Shown here one piece after another: positions 42,933 through 52,353 of a DNA stretch of 64,000 bases. The notes under the pieces are model-generated. The model made no database searches, was not told the DNA's origin, and was given only the letters and a program-made list of their open reading frames with translations. The DNA is taken from the NCBI GenBank assembly GCA_910583895.1, contig CAJTYJ010000005.1, forward strand, positions 1 to 64,000, given 5' to 3'. This DNA comes from an uncultured Lachnospiraceae bacterium (GTDB lineage: Bacteria > Bacillota > Clostridia > Lachnospirales > Lachnospiraceae). The translations under genes were made by a program, and so were the position numbers. Position 1 is the first letter of the stretch, and every line of letters starts with the position of its first letter.

Positions 42933-43898
42933 TTACTTTTTGATCTTCGACTCCAGTTTCACCTGAATCACCTCAAAGAATGCCGCGATGACGATGATCG
43001 CACCGGTTACAATATACTGATAAAACGTGTTGACATTCATGATGATCATGCCTACTTTCAAAGAAGCCAGAAGCAGCGCGCCAAATACGGTGCCAAGAAC
43101 GGACCCTTTTCCGCCCGCCATCCTGGAACCTCCGATGGCACAGGCTGCGATGGCTTCCAGCTCATAGCCCTCTCCGGCAGTCGGGTTTCCGCTTCCTAAG
43201 TTGGAAAGGCTGATCGAACCCGCCAGGGCCGCACAAAAGGCACAGAGCATGTATGCCCGGATCTTTACCCAGTCGATGCTGACGCCGGACAGTCTTGCCG
43301 CCTCTTCGTTGCCGCCCACTGCATACAGATAATTGCCAAGCCGGGTCTTGGATAAGACCACTCCCATAATCACGGCGATCAGAAGAAACACAAAAACATA
43401 GATATAGATTCCGTTGGACAGCCTGGAATTAAAGATCACCCGGTAAGAATCCGGCACACCGATGACCGGCACACCATCTGTCACCACATACGCCACTCCC
43501 CGGAAGATATCCAGTGTACCCAGTGTCGCAATAAAGGGCTGCAGTTTCAGCTTCGTAACCAGCAGTCCGTTGATACAGCCTGCGGCGCAGCCCAAGAGAA
43601 GCCCTATGAGCAGGGACAGGATCGGATTCCAGCCGGATACCGTCATCTTGGCAATGGCAACAATAACGATTCCGTATACGGCACCCACAGACAAGTCAAT
43701 GCCGCCGGTCATGATGGCAAATGTCATGCCCACAGCGATGATCCCGTTGATGGTGGACTGCTGCAGGATCAGCAGGAAATTGTTCCAGCTTAGGTAGGAG
43801 GAATCCATAACCGTGAAAAAGATACAGATAAAAAAGATTCCTACCAGTGTCACCAATTCTCTTTTATTATGATTAACCGTTTTGCGGACCACATTCAT
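42933..43898 (-). CDS. Sugar ABC transporter permease (RbsC/AlsC type)
   Basis: The 321-residue membrane protein has about eight to ten hydrophobic segments and the family motif region GGIDLSVGAVYGIV, plus EAARLSGVSIDWVKIRAYML. It forms the channel for a ribose/allose-class importer. It overlaps the ATPase gene stop by 4 bases. Confidence 0.92.
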   Translation of the reverse strand: MNVVRKTVNHNKRELVTLVGIFFICIFFTVMDSSYLSWNNFLLILQQSTINGIIAVGMTFAIMTGGIDLSVGAVYGIVIVAIAKMTVSGWNPILSLLIGLLLGCAAGCINGLLVTKLKLQPFIATLGTLDIFRGVAYVVTDGVPVIGVPDSYRVIFNSRLSNGIYIYVFVFLLIAVIMGVVLSKTRLGNYLYAVGGNEEAARLSGVSIDWVKIRAYMLCAFCAALAGSISLSNLGSGNPTAGEGYELEAIAACAIGGSRMAGGKGSVLGTVFGALLLASLKVGMIIMNVNTFYQYIVTGAIIVIAAFFEVIQVKLESKIKK

Positions 43899-45391
43899 GA
43901 TGATTTCCCTCCTATTGCATATTCCATTGCCAGCTCCTCGCTGAACTGTTCCCGCTCAATCTCCCCGGTTTTGCGCCCCTCATACATGACGATCACACGG
44001 TCGCTGATGCCAAGCACCTCCGGAAGATCAGAGGAAATGACAATCACCGCCTTCCCTTTTTCCGCAAATTCTTCGATCAGCCGGTAGATCTCCACCCTGG
44101 CCCCCACATCCACGCCCTTGGTGGGTTCGTCAAAGATCAGGATATCCACATCTGTGGAAAGCCATCTGGCAATGATCACCTTCTGCTGATTGCCGCCGGA
44201 CATATTGGCCGTCAGAATCTCCGCTTTGGGCGGATGGATATCCAGCTCCTGTATGTAATGCTCGCAGTTCTTCCGCTTTTTTCCTGCATCCACAAAGATG
44301 CCGGTCATATATTTTTCCAGGCTGGATATGGCCACATTGTCAATGTTGGTGGACAGGTTTAAAAATCCCTGGGTTTTACGGTCCTCTGGCAGAAGGCCAA
44401 TTCCGTTTTTCAGGGCGTCGCTGGAATTTTTTAAATGCACTTTTTGTCCCTTCAGATACAGATCCCCGCTTTTTTTCTGATCAATGCCGCAGACCGCGCG
44501 CATAAGTTCCGTCCGGCCGGCTCCCACCAGTCCGGAAAAGCCCAGAATCTCCCCTTTTTTCAGCTCAAAACTCACATCATGAAATTTTTCTCCGCAGAAG
44601 TGCTCCACTTTCAGGATCACTTCCTCCGAAGCCATGCAGGGCTTTGTCCGGTTTGCCAGCGCATCCACATCCCGGCCCACCATAGAGCGGATCAGTTCCG
44701 CCCGATTCGTCTTTGGCACATCCAAAGTGGTGATAAACGCGCCATCCCGCAGGATCGTAGCCCGGTCGCAGATCTGGAAAATCTCCTCCAGCCGGTGGCT
44801 TACGTACAGGATCGTAATTCCTTTTTTCTTCAGTTCCCGTATCACCGAGAAGAGATTGTCCGTCTCCTTTATAGAAAGGGAAGCCGTCGGTTCATCCAGC
44901 GAAATAATCTTGGAATCATAGTACAGCGCTTTGGCAATGGCCAGCATCTGCATCTCGCCTGCGGAGAGCTGATAGGCCTTGGTCTCTGCCCGAAAGCTGC
45001 AGCCAAGCTGCATTAAGATCCCGTCCACCCTCTGATTGAGCGCCCTTCGGTTTACAAAACCAAGTCTGGAAGGTTCATGGCCGAGAGCCACATTTTCACC
45101 CACGCTGATATCCTTCACCACATTGGTCTCCTGATGTACTTTGGAAATCTTCCCGTTCATAATGGCGTCGTTGGGATTTTTAAAATGCACTTCGGACCCG
45201 AAAAGTTTCACATCCCCTTCGTATTCCGTATAAATGCCATGCAGGATATTCAGAAGCGTGGATTTGCCCGCTCCGTTTTCCCCCAGCAACGCATGGATCT
45301 CTCCTGGATGGACACAGAAGCTGACATCTTTCAGCACATGCGCCCCCGGAAAATATTTATTGATTTTTTCAAATGCAATCGCTTCTGTCAA
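43895..45391 (-). CDS. Sugar ABC transporter ATPase, two nucleotide-binding domains (RbsA/AlsA type)
   Basis: Of 498 residues, the first ATPase domain has Walker A LLGENGAGKSTLLNIL, signature LSAGEMQMLAIAKAL and Walker B KIISLDEPTASLS. The second has a weaker Walker A (GFSGLVGAGRTELMRAV) and MSGGNQQKVIIARWL, the normal asymmetry for this class. It powers the sugar importer. Confidence 0.94.
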   Translation of the reverse strand: MTEAIAFEKINKYFPGAHVLKDVSFCVHPGEIHALLGENGAGKSTLLNILHGIYTEYEGDVKLFGSEVHFKNPNDAIMNGKISKVHQETNVVKDISVGENVALGHEPSRLGFVNRRALNQRVDGILMQLGCSFRAETKAYQLSAGEMQMLAIAKALYYDSKIISLDEPTASLSIKETDNLFSVIRELKKKGITILYVSHRLEEIFQICDRATILRDGAFITTLDVPKTNRAELIRSMVGRDVDALANRTKPCMASEEVILKVEHFCGEKFHDVSFELKKGEILGFSGLVGAGRTELMRAVCGIDQKKSGDLYLKGQKVHLKNSSDALKNGIGLLPEDRKTQGFLNLSTNIDNVAISSLEKYMTGIFVDAGKKRKNCEHYIQELDIHPPKAEILTANMSGGNQQKVIIARWLSTDVDILIFDEPTKGVDVGARVEIYRLIEEFAEKGKAVIVISSDLPEVLGISDRVIVMYEGRKTGEIEREQFSEELAMEYAIGGKSS

Positions 45392-45504
45392 ACTATCACC
45401 TCATCTTCTAAAGGGAGGCATCATGCGTTGCGTTTCACATGCTGCCAATACTCCGTCCGACACAGGCTGATATTCCCAAAAGCCCCCTGACGCACCGGTC
45501 CCTC

Positions 45505-45524
45505 GGGTGCAGATCCATGCACCC
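45505..45524 (-). other. Hairpin between the binding-protein and ATPase genes
   Basis: GGGTGCA pairs with TGCACCC around a 6-base loop inside a 192-base gap. Such hairpins commonly protect the upstream binding-protein message so that more of it is made than of the membrane parts. No promoter was recognised in the gap. Confidence 0.5.
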
Positions 45525-45583
45525 TTGGAACCGCTGCATTCTCCCGTCAATGACAAGCGGGGCCTTAAAAGGATTATCTGCCC

Positions 45584-46765
45584 TTATTCAAATGCTGCGT
45601 CGGTCCATCCGATGACCTCTGACGCCTCGGAATCAATATTCTCGCTGCTGATCAGCGCCTGTGGGGTCCATACCACCTTGGGCATCTCCTGACCGTTTAA
45701 CTGGCGGAGCATATATTCCATGGCAACCATACCCACATAATAGGGGAAAGAATCAACGGTTGCGTCCTGTCCGCCGTTTCTGATGGACTCATACGCCTCA
45801 GAGTCTCCGTCAACTCCCACCACATACACATGCTTTCCGCTCTCTTTTTCATACTCTCTGACTGCTTCTACAACCCCCAACGCCATATCGTCGTTGTTGC
45901 TGAACACTGCGTCCAGATCCGGATACTGGGTCAGCCAGGTCTCTGCCAGCTCTTTCGCCGCCTGACGGTCCCAGTCTGCACTCTGCTGTGCAACCACTTC
46001 GATGTCAGGTGCAATCTCTGCCATGGTCTCCACGAACCCTGCCGTCCGTTCACGGGCTGCATATGCAGATACTTTGCCGATCACAACAGCCACCTGGCCT
46101 TCGTGATTCAGCTTCTCTGCAATCCATTCCGCCGCCAGCACACCATTCTGGTAGGCATTCGGCCCCACAAAGTAATCGGTATTCTGTGCCACACCGTCAT
46201 TGACGTTGACCGCTATGGTCTCGCCTCCATTGCAGGTATCAACGGCAGAGGTCAAATTTGAGTCCGAAATCGGACTAAAAAGTATCCCGTTATAACCTTT
46301 GTTGATCATATTGTTCATGGTGGTCAGCTGGCCCTCTTCATCGCTTTCGTTCTGTGCCCCCTGCACGTCCACCGTCAGGGTAACACCCGCCTGCTCTGCC
46401 AGGTAGACTCCGCATTCTTCATATCCAGTCTTCAGAGACTTCCAGAATTCGTTCTGAAGCTGTTTTACCAGGCCGCCCACGACCAGGCCATCCTCAAGGG
46501 CCGGCATGGCACCATACTGTTCCCGCATCTGAGTCCAGTCGATTCCGCTGGGATCTTTGTCCGGGTCAAACTCTGCAGCTGCCGGCTCCTGACTTGTCTC
46601 CACGGGATCCTCCGAAGCCGCTTCCTCCCCTTCTGTCTCTGCAGGAGTTTCTGCTGCCGGCTCGGGTGTCTCTGTGTCCGGGCTTTGGCCGGAGCTTCCG
46701 CATGCACAGACCGATGCGGTCATTGCCAGAATAAGTCCCATTGCTAATAATCTTCTCTTTTTCAT
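45584..46765 (-). CDS. Sugar-binding lipoprotein of the ABC importer (RbsB/AlsB class)
   Basis: The 393-residue lipoprotein has a signal peptide with lipobox (TASVCACG, lipidated Cys near 22), an acidic Thr/Glu/Pro-rich linker to about residue 75, and a type I periplasmic-binding-protein fold (LVVGGLVKQLQNEFWKSLK, NAYQNGVLAAEW, FSNNDDMALGVVEA, VVGVDGDSEA). It catches the sugar outside the membrane. It follows the isomerase gene. Confidence 0.92.
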   Translation of the reverse strand: MKKRRLLAMGLILAMTASVCACGSSGQSPDTETPEPAAETPAETEGEEAASEDPVETSQEPAAAEFDPDKDPSGIDWTQMREQYGAMPALEDGLVVGGLVKQLQNEFWKSLKTGYEECGVYLAEQAGVTLTVDVQGAQNESDEEGQLTTMNNMINKGYNGILFSPISDSNLTSAVDTCNGGETIAVNVNDGVAQNTDYFVGPNAYQNGVLAAEWIAEKLNHEGQVAVVIGKVSAYAARERTAGFVETMAEIAPDIEVVAQQSADWDRQAAKELAETWLTQYPDLDAVFSNNDDMALGVVEAVREYEKESGKHVYVVGVDGDSEAYESIRNGGQDATVDSFPYYVGMVAMEYMLRQLNGQEMPKVVWTPQALISSENIDSEASEVIGWTDAAFE

Positions 46766-46820
46766 ACCTTTTCTCTCCTTTGTAGTTTTGCTTCCGCTGT
46801 TTCGGGGTTTCTTCTATATA

Positions 46821-47747
46821 TTATGAAGCAAGGATATCGATCAGGAACTGCTGGGAAGCAACTCCGTCATTCCTGCTTATAACCTCTTCCACTTTTTCCA
46901 TACCCACGGTATCGATCAGATTCCAGATCTTCTGGAAGGTTTTGATATTGGCAGCTACTTCTTCCTCCGCTCCCTCCCGTACCGGAAAACTGTCGAAAAA
47001 GACTACGCCGTCATACTGGTATTTTTTCAGGTAATATACAAGCTCGATACTCTGAGGCAGATTCACAGAGCCGAAGATCAGCCCGCTGTCCATGGCACAG
47101 TAACCATCATTCAAGTGCAGTCCAAACAGCCGATGCTCTTTTGCCGCCAGCACCATGGAATAAGAAGGATTGTCATGTTTCATAAGCATATGGCAAAAGT
47201 CCAGCGTCACCCCCACATTCTCCCTGCCGATTTCCTTAATCGCCAAAAGTACCGTTCCGATCCCGTCCAGCATGGTATAATTCCGGGGTTCAAAAGGCTT
47301 ATACTCGATGCTGATTTTCAGATCTTTTCCATAATCGGCGATCTCCCGAAATGCCTCAATCATCTGTCCCCAGGCTTTCTCATAATCGATCTGGAACGGG
47401 TAATCATACCCATCATAGGCCTGCCAGATGGTGACTACGCTTCCGCCGATGGCCCGGCAGGCATCCACCGCTTCCTTACAGAGCTTGATGGCCTCTGCAC
47501 GCACGGTTTCATCCGTATTCGTAAACTCTCCGGCTACAAAAGGTGCTTTGAACCGGGTAGCCACTCCGTTGACCTTCATATCCCCGATGGCCTCCCGGAT
47601 GCGTTCGATCTTGTGACCCTCAAAATGCTCCGGATAATTAAATTCCAGATGGGTGACATCGTCCATGGAACGATATTTCTCGATGGTCGAGAACAGGTCA
47701 TATTTGCCCTTAAAAATAAAAGAATTCATTCTACCTGCGAATTTCAT
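46821..47747 (-). CDS. Sugar phosphate isomerase/epimerase, xylose-isomerase-like TIM barrel
   Basis: The 308-residue barrel has ISIEYKPFEPRNY, VGVTLDFCHMLMKHDNP, LFGLHLNDGY and FFDSFPVREGAE, metal-site segments of the AP_endonuc_2/xylose isomerase superfamily. As first gene of the operon it probably interconverts the imported aldose and its ketose (or epimerises a ketose). The exact sugar cannot be read from the sequence. AAAGGAATTACAGAT precedes the ATG. Confidence 0.75.
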   Translation of the reverse strand: MKFAGRMNSFIFKGKYDLFSTIEKYRSMDDVTHLEFNYPEHFEGHKIERIREAIGDMKVNGVATRFKAPFVAGEFTNTDETVRAEAIKLCKEAVDACRAIGGSVVTIWQAYDGYDYPFQIDYEKAWGQMIEAFREIADYGKDLKISIEYKPFEPRNYTMLDGIGTVLLAIKEIGRENVGVTLDFCHMLMKHDNPSYSMVLAAKEHRLFGLHLNDGYCAMDSGLIFGSVNLPQSIELVYYLKKYQYDGVVFFDSFPVREGAEEEVAANIKTFQKIWNLIDTVGMEKVEEVISRNDGVASQQFLIDILAS

Positions 47748-47799
47748 ATCTGTAATTCCTTTCTTTGTTTTTCAAAATATTTCATTTATTTTCATTTTC

Positions 47800-47837
47800 T
47801 TTAATGTGATTAAAACACTTTTGTAGTAAAATGTCAA
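47800..47837 (-). promoter_or_regulatory. Promoter and operator of the sugar operon
   Basis: TTGACA (47837-47832), 17 bases and TTTAAT (47814-47809) form a promoter. A perfect 6-3-6 dyad, TTTAAT-GTG-ATTAAA (47800-47814), covers the -10 box and is a good operator candidate, perhaps for the DeoR protein encoded downstream. Confidence 0.65.
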
Positions 47838-48116
47838 TACTGCAATGTAATTTCCAGCACTTTGCATAATTTTTCATTTCAATTTTTATCAAATATTTTC
47901 AATATTTTTATTATTTTTCCACCAAATCATAATTTTGCCCACGAATAAGAATCCTGCTTTGCAGGATTCTCCGCCTGCGGCGGGTCGCTCTGGCGACATT
48001 TTACCTTTCCGCCGCAGAGCGATCCTGCCCAGAGGGCTTTTTATATCATAGGGAAGTTCGGAGGACTTTCCTATGATATAAAAAAAAGAGCAGGACTACC
48101 TGCTCTTTTCGCTCTT
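47838..48116. other. Intergenic stretch with several hairpins, no gene
   Basis: The left part is very AT-rich. Then come AGAATCCTGC/GCAGGATTCT (47948-47970), GTCGC/GCGAC (47984-47997) and a long stem TATATCATAGG/CCTATGATATA (48042-48080) flanked by T and A runs, ahead of the DUF2325 terminator. The stacked hairpins suggest remains of repeats or back-to-back terminators. No open frame with a ribosome site is seen. Confidence 0.6.
48080..48105 (-). terminator. Terminator of the DUF2325 gene
   Basis: A perfect 7-bp stem (GAGCAGG/CCTGCTC, 48088-48105) with a 4-base loop is followed on the minus strand by an eight-base T run. It begins about 12 bases behind the stop. Confidence 0.88.
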
Positions 48117-48398
48117 TCAGAAAGCATGATCCTTGAGAATCTGCTCAAGGGCAGCTTTGCTGCTGGTATGACAGCGCACGACCTCAATCCGTTTTTTCTT
48201 CGCCTCATCCAAAGCCGTCTTTACCATCTTATGAGACACCGTATTGGTAAAAAGAATAAGCAAATCCGGCGATCCCACCTGCTTGTCCATACTCGCAGAC
48301 ATCTGGGTAAATACTTTCGCTGTGCACCTGTAATTTTTACAGACCTTTCTGTACTGACCTGCCATCCGGTCATGTCCCCCGACAATTACAATACTCAA
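48117..48398 (-). CDS. DUF2325 family protein
   Basis: From a TTG start at 48398 the protein is 93 residues, beginning (M)SIVIVGGHDRM, the family's hallmark start. SPDLLILFTNTVSHKMVKTA and a Cys/His-containing tail follow. DUF2325 proteins are small Rossmann-like proteins of unknown function, often beside metal or redox genes. The frame opens at an ATG at 48431, but ACAGGAGGTGGCAAGA stands directly before the TTG, so TTG is chosen. A promoter (TTGTTT-17-TATAAT) lies upstream. Confidence 0.8.
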   Translation of the reverse strand: MSIVIVGGHDRMAGQYRKVCKNYRCTAKVFTQMSASMDKQVGSPDLLILFTNTVSHKMVKTALDEAKKKRIEVVRCHTSSKAALEQILKDHAF

Positions 48399-48529
48399 TC
48401 TTGCCACCTCCTGTATAAATCTTTGATCCACTCAATTTTAGTAATTAGTTATAGCTAACTCATTATAACAAAATACTGTAAAGAAAACAACGGCGGTATT
48501 GAGAAATACTCTCAACAAACTTTTGGCAT

Positions 48530-49441
48530 TTAACGTTTCCAGTGCATTTTTATATACGAGACAAATGCTTCCGCCTCTTCAGAAATTCCGTCCCGTTTTC
48601 TTTTGATATAGCCAAATGTCACCTTTTCCTTCATTCCCCGGATGGGAATTCCCCGAATCTTCTCACTGCCCGCCTCTCTGCCAGACAGGCCGCAGCTGAT
48701 GCTGGCAAGGGGAGACGAAAGGAGCATCTGCACCACCATCTGCCGGCTGTCCGTCACCAGAACCTGTCCGCGGTTCCGATAATACCGGTAGTCCTCCGCC
48801 CCCTGGATCAGCTGAATACTCAGGGCTTCCTGTTCGTCCCGCATCTGCACATACTGAAGTCCCCGCAGATCTTTTCCGGTTGCCAGTTCTGCCCCGAACA
48901 GAGGATTTTTCGGTCCTACAAAGAGAAGCGGCTCCATCTCTGCCAGCGGCACAAATTCCAGATGCCGGTACTCCAGCGTCTGTTTAAACGCTGTCATCTG
49001 CCTGGCATCCACATGGACAAAACCCATCTCCGCCGTATGCCGGTGAATATGCTGGAAAATCTCTTCCATACTGCACTGTATATACTGGGCACGGACCGGA
49101 CATGGAAGCTCCTTGGCATAAAATCTTTGGAACAGCTCCTCTAAGCGGCTGTCCGAAACAGCTGCCACCGACAACGCCTTGGGCGCCTGGCTCCCACGGA
49201 CATTCTGAATCCGCCCGGCTTCCACCAGAATCCGGCAGGCATATTCATAGACTTTACGCCCTTCCTCTGTCACCTCCACGCCTCTGTATTTTCGCGTCAG
49301 AAGTTCCACCTGAAGCTCTGCCTCCAGGGATTTTATTGTCTTACTGATATGGGGCTGTGAAGTGTAAAGTACTTTTGCTGCCTTTTTCAGACTTCCGCTG
49401 TCCACACTGACCACAAAATACTGTAACTGTTTTAAATCCAT
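48530..49441 (-). CDS. LysR-family transcriptional regulator
   Basis: From the ATG at 49441 the protein is 303 residues. The N-terminal helix-turn-helix reads MDLKQLQYFVVSVDSGSLKKAAKVL and TSQPHISKTIKSLEAEL. The remainder is the substrate-binding effector domain. It is encoded on the same strand 100 bases behind an M14-type deacylase and may control that gene or the importer upstream; its effector is unknown. Confidence 0.9.
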   Translation of the reverse strand: MDLKQLQYFVVSVDSGSLKKAAKVLYTSQPHISKTIKSLEAELQVELLTRKYRGVEVTEEGRKVYEYACRILVEAGRIQNVRGSQAPKALSVAAVSDSRLEELFQRFYAKELPCPVRAQYIQCSMEEIFQHIHRHTAEMGFVHVDARQMTAFKQTLEYRHLEFVPLAEMEPLLFVGPKNPLFGAELATGKDLRGLQYVQMRDEQEALSIQLIQGAEDYRYYRNRGQVLVTDSRQMVVQMLLSSPLASISCGLSGREAGSEKIRGIPIRGMKEKVTFGYIKRKRDGISEEAEAFVSYIKMHWKR

Positions 49442-49541
49442 TTTATCACCATTCACTTATGGCCTGCATTGCGTTTTCCGCACTGCCATCTATGACCTTT
49501 TTTAAGTGTATCACAATCCTCTCCTTTGATACAGACCCATC

Positions 49542-50495
49542 TTATATGGTCTGTTCCTCCAGTCCATATGCCGCCAGCAGGTCTCCTTTCTTCACAGAAA
49601 GGCCGGCCGTATAGTAAAAAACCACACCATCTCCTTTTGCATAATATTCCTGAAGCACCTCACCAAACATATCCTCTAACCGGCCAAGAAGCTGGCCTTT
49701 CTTGAGCTGGTCCTTTTCTTTTATTGCCGGGTACCACAGCCCCGCCTTCTCACTTTCCTGATAGATAACCCGTTCATAAACTTTTGGCTCGCATGCAATG
49801 TCTGGTTCATGTGTTTCATACATATTCAGATGTCGAAGCAGCAGATAAATATTTCTCTTATGCCCTGCAATCCACTCCTCCCTGCAAAAACCACCATACC
49901 CCCGCTCCAAAAGAAGCCCGGGCAGATTATGGTGATTTGCCGCATAGCTGTATTCTCCTTTGTCTGCCCCGGACGCAATCAGGTAGGGAACATCCAAAGC
50001 CCGGGCAGCTGCCAAAGACTCTTCCATAACCTTTTCCGCCTTGGGATAAAACAAACATGGTGTCAGAATTTCGTTCACATTTCCTCCATGCAGATCCAGC
50101 AGAAAATCCGCTTGGGAAAAAATTTCTTTTACAAACCAGTCTGCCAGTTTCTCCCCCACAGTTCCGTCCGCCTTTCCCGGATAACCGGCATTCAGATCAA
50201 ACCCGTCTTCCGGCAGCGTCCGCCAGTGCTGCTGCCAAAAACCGCTGGTGTTTACGCAATGCAACAATACCAGATTGCCTTTCAGTCTTACCGGATCAAT
50301 CTCCCGGGCTGCCCGAAGCACCGCCGGCGTTCCATTGTATTCACCGGCATGAATCTGAGCGGTCACCACCAGAGTCTTTCCCGGTTCCTGCCCGCAGATA
50401 AGCGTTGCCGGTATCTCGTAAGTTTCCATATTAGGCCTGAGCATGAGCCGACGCTTTTCACCAGGCTTTAATTCCTGCGCACATATGTTCCACAT
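49542..50495 (-). CDS. M14-type deacylase (succinylglutamate desuccinylase/aspartoacylase family)
   Basis: From the ATG at 50495 the protein is 317 residues. Zinc ligands are seen in HAGEYNG (His, Glu) and DLHGGN (His). A C-terminal beta domain (QLKKGQLLGRLEDMFGE, GLSVKKGDLLAAYG) resembles that of aspartoacylase-like enzymes. It should hydrolyse an amide bond of an N-acyl amino acid or similar compound. It follows the importer ATPase gene by 69 bases, so it may process the imported compound. GGAGAAAGGAATT precedes the ATG. Confidence 0.85.
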   Translation of the reverse strand: MWNICAQELKPGEKRRLMLRPNMETYEIPATLICGQEPGKTLVVTAQIHAGEYNGTPAVLRAAREIDPVRLKGNLVLLHCVNTSGFWQQHWRTLPEDGFDLNAGYPGKADGTVGEKLADWFVKEIFSQADFLLDLHGGNVNEILTPCLFYPKAEKVMEESLAAARALDVPYLIASGADKGEYSYAANHHNLPGLLLERGYGGFCREEWIAGHKRNIYLLLRHLNMYETHEPDIACEPKVYERVIYQESEKAGLWYPAIKEKDQLKKGQLLGRLEDMFGEVLQEYYAKGDGVVFYYTAGLSVKKGDLLAAYGLEEQTI

Positions 50496-50564
50496 AATTC
50501 CTTTCTCCGTATCCGAAACCATTCCAGCACACCATAGGTGCAGAAACCCAGGCTTCCCGTATTT

Positions 50565-51536
50565 TCACGCTTTTCCCTGCTTTCCAAAGATATGGCACGC
50601 CACTTTATGTCCCGGTCTCCATTCGGCCAATGCCGGGCGTGTCTGTCTGCACCGTTCCACACAGTGTCTGCACCGGGTCTGAAAAGGACATCCAGGCGGC
50701 ACATCCAAAGGGCTTGGAATCTCCCCGTCCATGCGCTCAATCTTTTTGGAAAAATCCATCTTCGGGTCAAATACAGCACTTAACAGCATCCGTGTGTAGG
50801 GATGCTGTGCTTTCTCCACATCCTTGCCGGGCAGTATCTCCACAATACTGCCAAGATACATGACGGCGATCTGATGTGCAAAAGCCTGAATCAGCCCAAG
50901 ATCATGGGCAATAAAAGCAATCGCCATCTTTTTCTCCTGCTGAAGTTTTACGATCAGTTTGATAATACTCTTCTGTACAGATACATCCAGCGCACTGGTC
51001 GCCTCATCCATGATGATCAGCTCCGGCTCCAGGGCAATGGCACGGGCAATGGCAATCCTCTGCTGCTGTCCGCCGGACAAGGTGTGGGCAAACCGGTCGG
51101 CGACCTCGCCGGGCAGCTCTACGGTTTCTAGCAGTCTGCGGGCTGCTTCATCTTTTTCAGAGGTTTTGATTTGTCCAAAGTTTATAAGAGGCTCGCAGAT
51201 AATGTCGCGGATCTTCATTTTTGGGTTCAGAGAACCGCCCGGATCCTGAAAAACCATCTGAATATGCCGGCGGAGCTGACGTAGCTCTTCTCCTTTTTGC
51301 TTTGTCAGGTCCTTTCCCCGAAAAAGAATTTCTCCTTCTGTCGGAATATCCAGCCGGACCAGAAAGCGCAGAAATGTGGACTTGCCGCATCCGGATTCAC
51401 CAATCAAACCAAGCGTCTTGCCTTTATAAAGTTTAAGATTAATATCCCGGCAGGCTGTCAGTTCTCTGCCGCCGGAAGTCAAAAAACGCCGCGTCACATG
51501 TTTTGCTTCCAGGATCATCTCTTTTTCATCAAACAT
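50565..51536 (-). CDS. Peptide/nickel-type ABC importer ATPase 2 (DppF/OppF/NikE class)
   Basis: From the ATG at 51536 the protein is 323 residues. Walker A GESGCGKSTFLRFL, Q-loop, signature LSGGQQQRIAIARAI and Walker B LIIMDEATSALDVS are intact. The C-terminal Cys-rich oligopeptide-transporter extension (PPGCPFQTRCRHCVERC) may bind a cluster or metal. Its start overlaps the end of the partner ATPase gene by 8 bases; GGGGGGTGAACGTT precedes it. Confidence 0.92.
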   Translation of the reverse strand: MFDEKEMILEAKHVTRRFLTSGGRELTACRDINLKLYKGKTLGLIGESGCGKSTFLRFLVRLDIPTEGEILFRGKDLTKQKGEELRQLRRHIQMVFQDPGGSLNPKMKIRDIICEPLINFGQIKTSEKDEAARRLLETVELPGEVADRFAHTLSGGQQQRIAIARAIALEPELIIMDEATSALDVSVQKSIIKLIVKLQQEKKMAIAFIAHDLGLIQAFAHQIAVMYLGSIVEILPGKDVEKAQHPYTRMLLSAVFDPKMDFSKKIERMDGEIPSPLDVPPGCPFQTRCRHCVERCRQTRPALAEWRPGHKVACHIFGKQGKA

Positions 51537-52332
51537 AACGTTCACCCCCCAGAGAAGGAACTGCCTCCAAAAGCTTTCGGGTATATGCATTCCTGTTTTC
51601 ACCCAGAATATCCTCCCGTGTGCCGCTGTCCAAGATCTCTCCGTCCTTCATAACAACAATCTGGTCGGACATATAGGCAGCAACGCCCAGATTGTGGGTG
51701 ACAATCATGATGCTGGTGTCATATTCATCCTTAAGTTCCATCATCTGACGTACGATCTGTGCCTGCGTCGTCACATCCAGTGCACTGGTCGGCTCGTCAG
51801 CCAAGAGAAGTTTGGGATGAAAGGTCATGGCCATGGCAATCCCCACTCGCTGCCGCATACCTCCGGAAAGCTGAAACGGGTACGCATGCATGATATTGCC
51901 GCCATCCGGCAGGCGCATGCGCTCCAGCATTTCCATCCCCTTTTCCCAGGCCTCTTTTTTGCTTATCTTTTCATGTGTACGGATATACTCCACAAAAACA
52001 CTCCCAATCTTTCGGATTGGATGGAGCATGGCACCAGAGTCCTGAAAGATCATGGAGATATGGGTACCTCGCAGTCTGCGCCACTGATCCGGTGTATTTT
52101 TGAGAAGAGATTTTCCTTCAAACAGAATGTCACCTGCTGTAATCCTTCCGCCTTCTGCCAGCAGTCCCATTACCGCACGGATCACGGTCGACTTGCCGGC
52201 GCCGGACTCTCCTACCAGGGAAACAATTTCCCTTTCTTTCAAAGACATGGTGAAATTTTTCACAATAGGGCAGCCCTGATAGGAGACTGTCATATTTTTT
52301 ATTTCTAGCACAGGCGCCTCCTTATGCGTCAT
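51529..52332 (-). CDS. Peptide/nickel-type ABC importer ATPase 1 (DppD/OppD/NikD class)
   Basis: The 267-residue ATPase has Walker A GESGAGKSTVIRAV, signature LSGGMRQRVGIAMAM and Walker B LLLADEPTSALDVT. It is shorter than typical OppD (about 330 residues) because the C-terminal Cys-rich extension is absent, as in NikD. This shorter form slightly favours a nickel/cobalt-type over a peptide importer. Confidence 0.9.
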   Translation of the reverse strand: MTHKEAPVLEIKNMTVSYQGCPIVKNFTMSLKEREIVSLVGESGAGKSTVIRAVMGLLAEGGRITAGDILFEGKSLLKNTPDQWRRLRGTHISMIFQDSGAMLHPIRKIGSVFVEYIRTHEKISKKEAWEKGMEMLERMRLPDGGNIMHAYPFQLSGGMRQRVGIAMAMTFHPKLLLADEPTSALDVTTQAQIVRQMMELKDEYDTSIMIVTHNLGVAAYMSDQIVVMKDGEILDSGTREDILGENRNAYTRKLLEAVPSLGGERYV

Positions 52333-52353
52333 TTTGCGTTCGTACCCAGACCA

